DNA of 6,918 bases from CAWEHT01 sp963808455 (lineage in GTDB: Bacteria; Chloroflexota; Anaerolineae; CG2-30-64-16). The DNA lies in the NCBI GenBank assembly GCA_963808455.1, contig CAWEHT010000307.1:1-6918 (forward strand), in the 5' to 3' direction. Each line of letters starts with the position of its first letter. The stretch's first letter is position 1. The translations under genes were made by a program, and so were the position numbers. Below are positions 5,537 to 6,918 of this stretch, piece after piece. The notes beneath the pieces are model-generated. The model ran no database searches. It saw nothing but the letters and a program-made list of their open reading frames with translations, and had not been told where the DNA came from.

Positions 5537-6918
5537 ATGTTGGCAAGGGTGGATTATGACGCCGTCGTGATCGGCGCCGGGCAGGCCGGCGTGCCGCTGG
5601 CCATGGCCCTGGCGGGCGCCGGTTGGCATACGGCGCTGGTGGAGCGTCAGCACATCGGCGGCACATGCGTCAACGAAGGCTGCACGCCGACCAAGACCAT
5701 GGTGGCCAGCGCACGGGTGGCGGCACTGGCTCGCCGCGCGCCTGCTTATGGCGTGGACACGGGTCCGGTTCGGGTCGATATGGCCAGAGTCCGCCAGCGC
5801 AAGCGCGACATAGTGGCCAGCTTTCGGGGCGGCAGCGAACGGCGTATCACGGCCACGAAGGGCCTGGACTGGCTCGTCGGCGACGCTCGATTTGCGGGCC
5901 CATACGACCTGGCAGTCGTCCTCGCCGGCGGGGCCACCCGGAGCCTGCATGCCGCCAAGATCTTCATCGACACGGGCGCCCGGCCGCAGCGACCGCCCCT
6001 ACCCGGGCTGGACGCGGTGGCAGCGCTGGACTCCACGTCGATCATGGAACTGGATGTGCTGCCGCAGCACTTGCTGGTGCTTGGCGGTGGCTATGTGGGG
6101 CTTGAGTTCGGCCAGATGTTTCGCCGCTTTGGCAGCCAGGTCACCATCATCCAACGCGGCAAGCAACTCTTGCCATCCGAAGACGCCGACGTAGCCGAGG
6201 CGATTGCGGGCATCTTCCGCGACGACGGCATCGAGGTGATGACAGATGCCGAGGCAGAGCGGGTCGCTCGCTCTGCCGGCGGCAACATCCAGTTGCATGT
6301 TCGAACGCCGGCGGCCCAAAGAACCCTGGTTGGCACGCACCTGCTGCTTGCCACCGGCCGAGTGCCTAACACCGAGGATCTCGCCCTGGAAGCAGCGGGT
6401 ATCGCTACCGATGAGCGCGGCTTCATCCCGGTCAATCCGTATCTGGAAACGGCTGTGCCCGGTATCTATGCACTGGGCGACGTGAAGGCCGGCCCGGCTT
6501 TCACGCACATATCGTACGACGATTACCGCATCATCCGCACAAACCTGCTGGAAGGCGGGGGCCGCACGACCTCTGGGCGCCAGGTCCCTTACGTGGTTTT
6601 CATCGATCCCCAGCTGGGCCGCATCGGCCAGACCAAGCGTGCGGCCCGGGCAAACGGTCAGGCCATCAAGGTTGCCAAGATGCCGATGAGTTATGTAGCC
6701 CGGGCCCTCGAAGTGGACGAGACGCGTGGCTTCATAAAGGCCATCGTTGACGCGCAGAGCAACCGGATCCTGGGCGCAGCGGTTCTGGGCATCGAAGGGG
6801 GCGAAGTCATGGCCACGTTCCAGGTGGCCATGCTTGGCGGTTTACCCTATACCGCTCTGCGCGACGGCATTTTTGCTCATCCTACTCTCGCCGAGTCGTT
6901 GAACAATCTGTTCCAGCT
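5537..6918 (+). CDS. FAD-dependent pyridine nucleotide-disulfide oxidoreductase, MerA-like; 3' end cut by window
   Basis: A class I flavin disulfide reductase (the fold of lipoamide dehydrogenase, glutathione reductase and mercuric reductase), with 460 full codons visible and probably only a few residues missing. The FAD motif GAGQAG (13-18) is followed by E36. The redox-active pair C44 and C49 lies in GGTCVNEGCTPTK. The NAD(P)H motif GGGYVGLE spans 183-190, with QRGK after the second strand, where the Arg/Lys hint at NADPH. The second FAD motif ALGDV has D315, then AFTHISYDDYR. The dimerisation domain runs to HPTLAE with H448 and E453, the catalytic dyad of disulfide reductases. C44 and C49 are the only cysteines seen. 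The N-terminal heavy-metal-binding domain and C-terminal Cys pair of true MerA are absent, so an annotation of mercuric reductase would mislead. The physiological substrate is unknown. It may share a transcript with the epimerase but has no obvious functional link to it. Confidence 0.93.
   Translation, partial: MLARVDYDAVVIGAGQAGVPLAMALAGAGWHTALVERQHIGGTCVNEGCTPTKTMVASARVAALARRAPAYGVDTGPVRVDMARVRQRKRDIVASFRGGSERRITATKGLDWLVGDARFAGPYDLAVVLAGGATRSLHAAKIFIDTGARPQRPPLPGLDAVAALDSTSIMELDVLPQHLLVLGGGYVGLEFGQMFRRFGSQVTIIQRGKQLLPSEDADVAEAIAGIFRDDGIEVMTDAEAERVARSAGGNIQLHVRTPAAQRTLVGTHLLLATGRVPNTEDLALEAAGIATDERGFIPVNPYLETAVPGIYALGDVKAGPAFTHISYDDYRIIRTNLLEGGGRTTSGRQVPYVVFIDPQLGRIGQTKRAARANGQAIKVAKMPMSYVARALEVDETRGFIKAIVDAQSNRILGAAVLGIEGGEVMATFQVAMLGGLPYTALRDGIFAHPTLAESLNNLFQ

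Noticed and set aside
5435..5950. Minus-strand open frame of 171 codons opposite the oxidoreductase start
   Set aside because: It lies opposite a clearly real flavoprotein gene in GC-rich DNA, has no recognisable domain, and is Arg/His/Pro-rich as expected of a shadow frame.
5999..6508. Minus-strand open frame of 169 codons inside the oxidoreductase gene
   Set aside because: Antisense shadow of conserved FAD/NAD motifs on the plus strand; no RBS or domain.
5537..6918. Calling the flavoprotein mercuric reductase (merA)
   Set aside because: No metal-binding domain, no extra cysteines in the visible part, a disulfide-reductase HPTLAE dyad and no mer neighbours.
1..6918. CRISPR array, tRNA or rRNA, insertion sequence or phage gene
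   Set aside because: No regularly spaced repeats, cloverleaf-like sequence, transposase or terminal inverted repeats were found by eye; the 19-bp inverted repeat flanks only a 12-nt loop.

Overview
The window is GC-rich bacterial chromosomal DNA carrying four protein genes, two of which run off its ends. No RNA gene, CRISPR array, insertion sequence or phage gene is visible. The style of the genes suggests a Chloroflexota-like bacterium: a single-TM-anchored adaptor with a very long Ala/Gln helical region and a Ser/Thr/Gly/Pro linker, a short-form transketolase, and a MerA-like flavoprotein. This placement is inference from the look of the proteins; no marker gene fixes it.

Layout from left to right. 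Positions 1-1987 (minus) encode a transketolase whose last residues lie beyond the left edge. Positions 1988-2318 are a regulatory spacer with the transketolase RBS, a good extended -10 promoter (2088-2117) and a 19-bp perfect hairpin (2235-2284). The hairpin probably ends the upstream minus-strand gene. Positions 2319-4043 (minus) encode a 574-residue membrane-anchored efflux adaptor (HlyD/MacA/RND periplasmic adaptor type). Positions 4044-4381 are a divergent promoter region. Positions 4382-5338 (plus) encode an extended SDR NAD-dependent epimerase/dehydratase. Positions 5339-5536 hold no gene. From 5537 (plus) a class I flavin disulfide oxidoreductase runs to the right edge and lacks only its last few residues.

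The genes do not form one pathway. Transketolase is central carbon metabolism (pentose phosphate or Calvin-type rearrangements). The epimerase is a nucleotide-sugar or related sugar enzyme. The adaptor should work with an ABC (MacB-type) or other efflux pump, but none is encoded here, so it is an orphan in this window. The flavoprotein is a redox enzyme of unknown substrate. The adaptor and transketolase genes point the same way but are separated by a hairpin and a separate promoter, so they look like independent units. The epimerase and oxidoreductase genes are also co-directional, with a 198-bp gap.

No clearly new system is present. The most interesting points are a gapless internal repeat in the adaptor's helical domain, the adaptor's lack of a pump partner, the mix of features in the MerA-like flavoprotein, and possible operator-like repeats upstream of two promoters.
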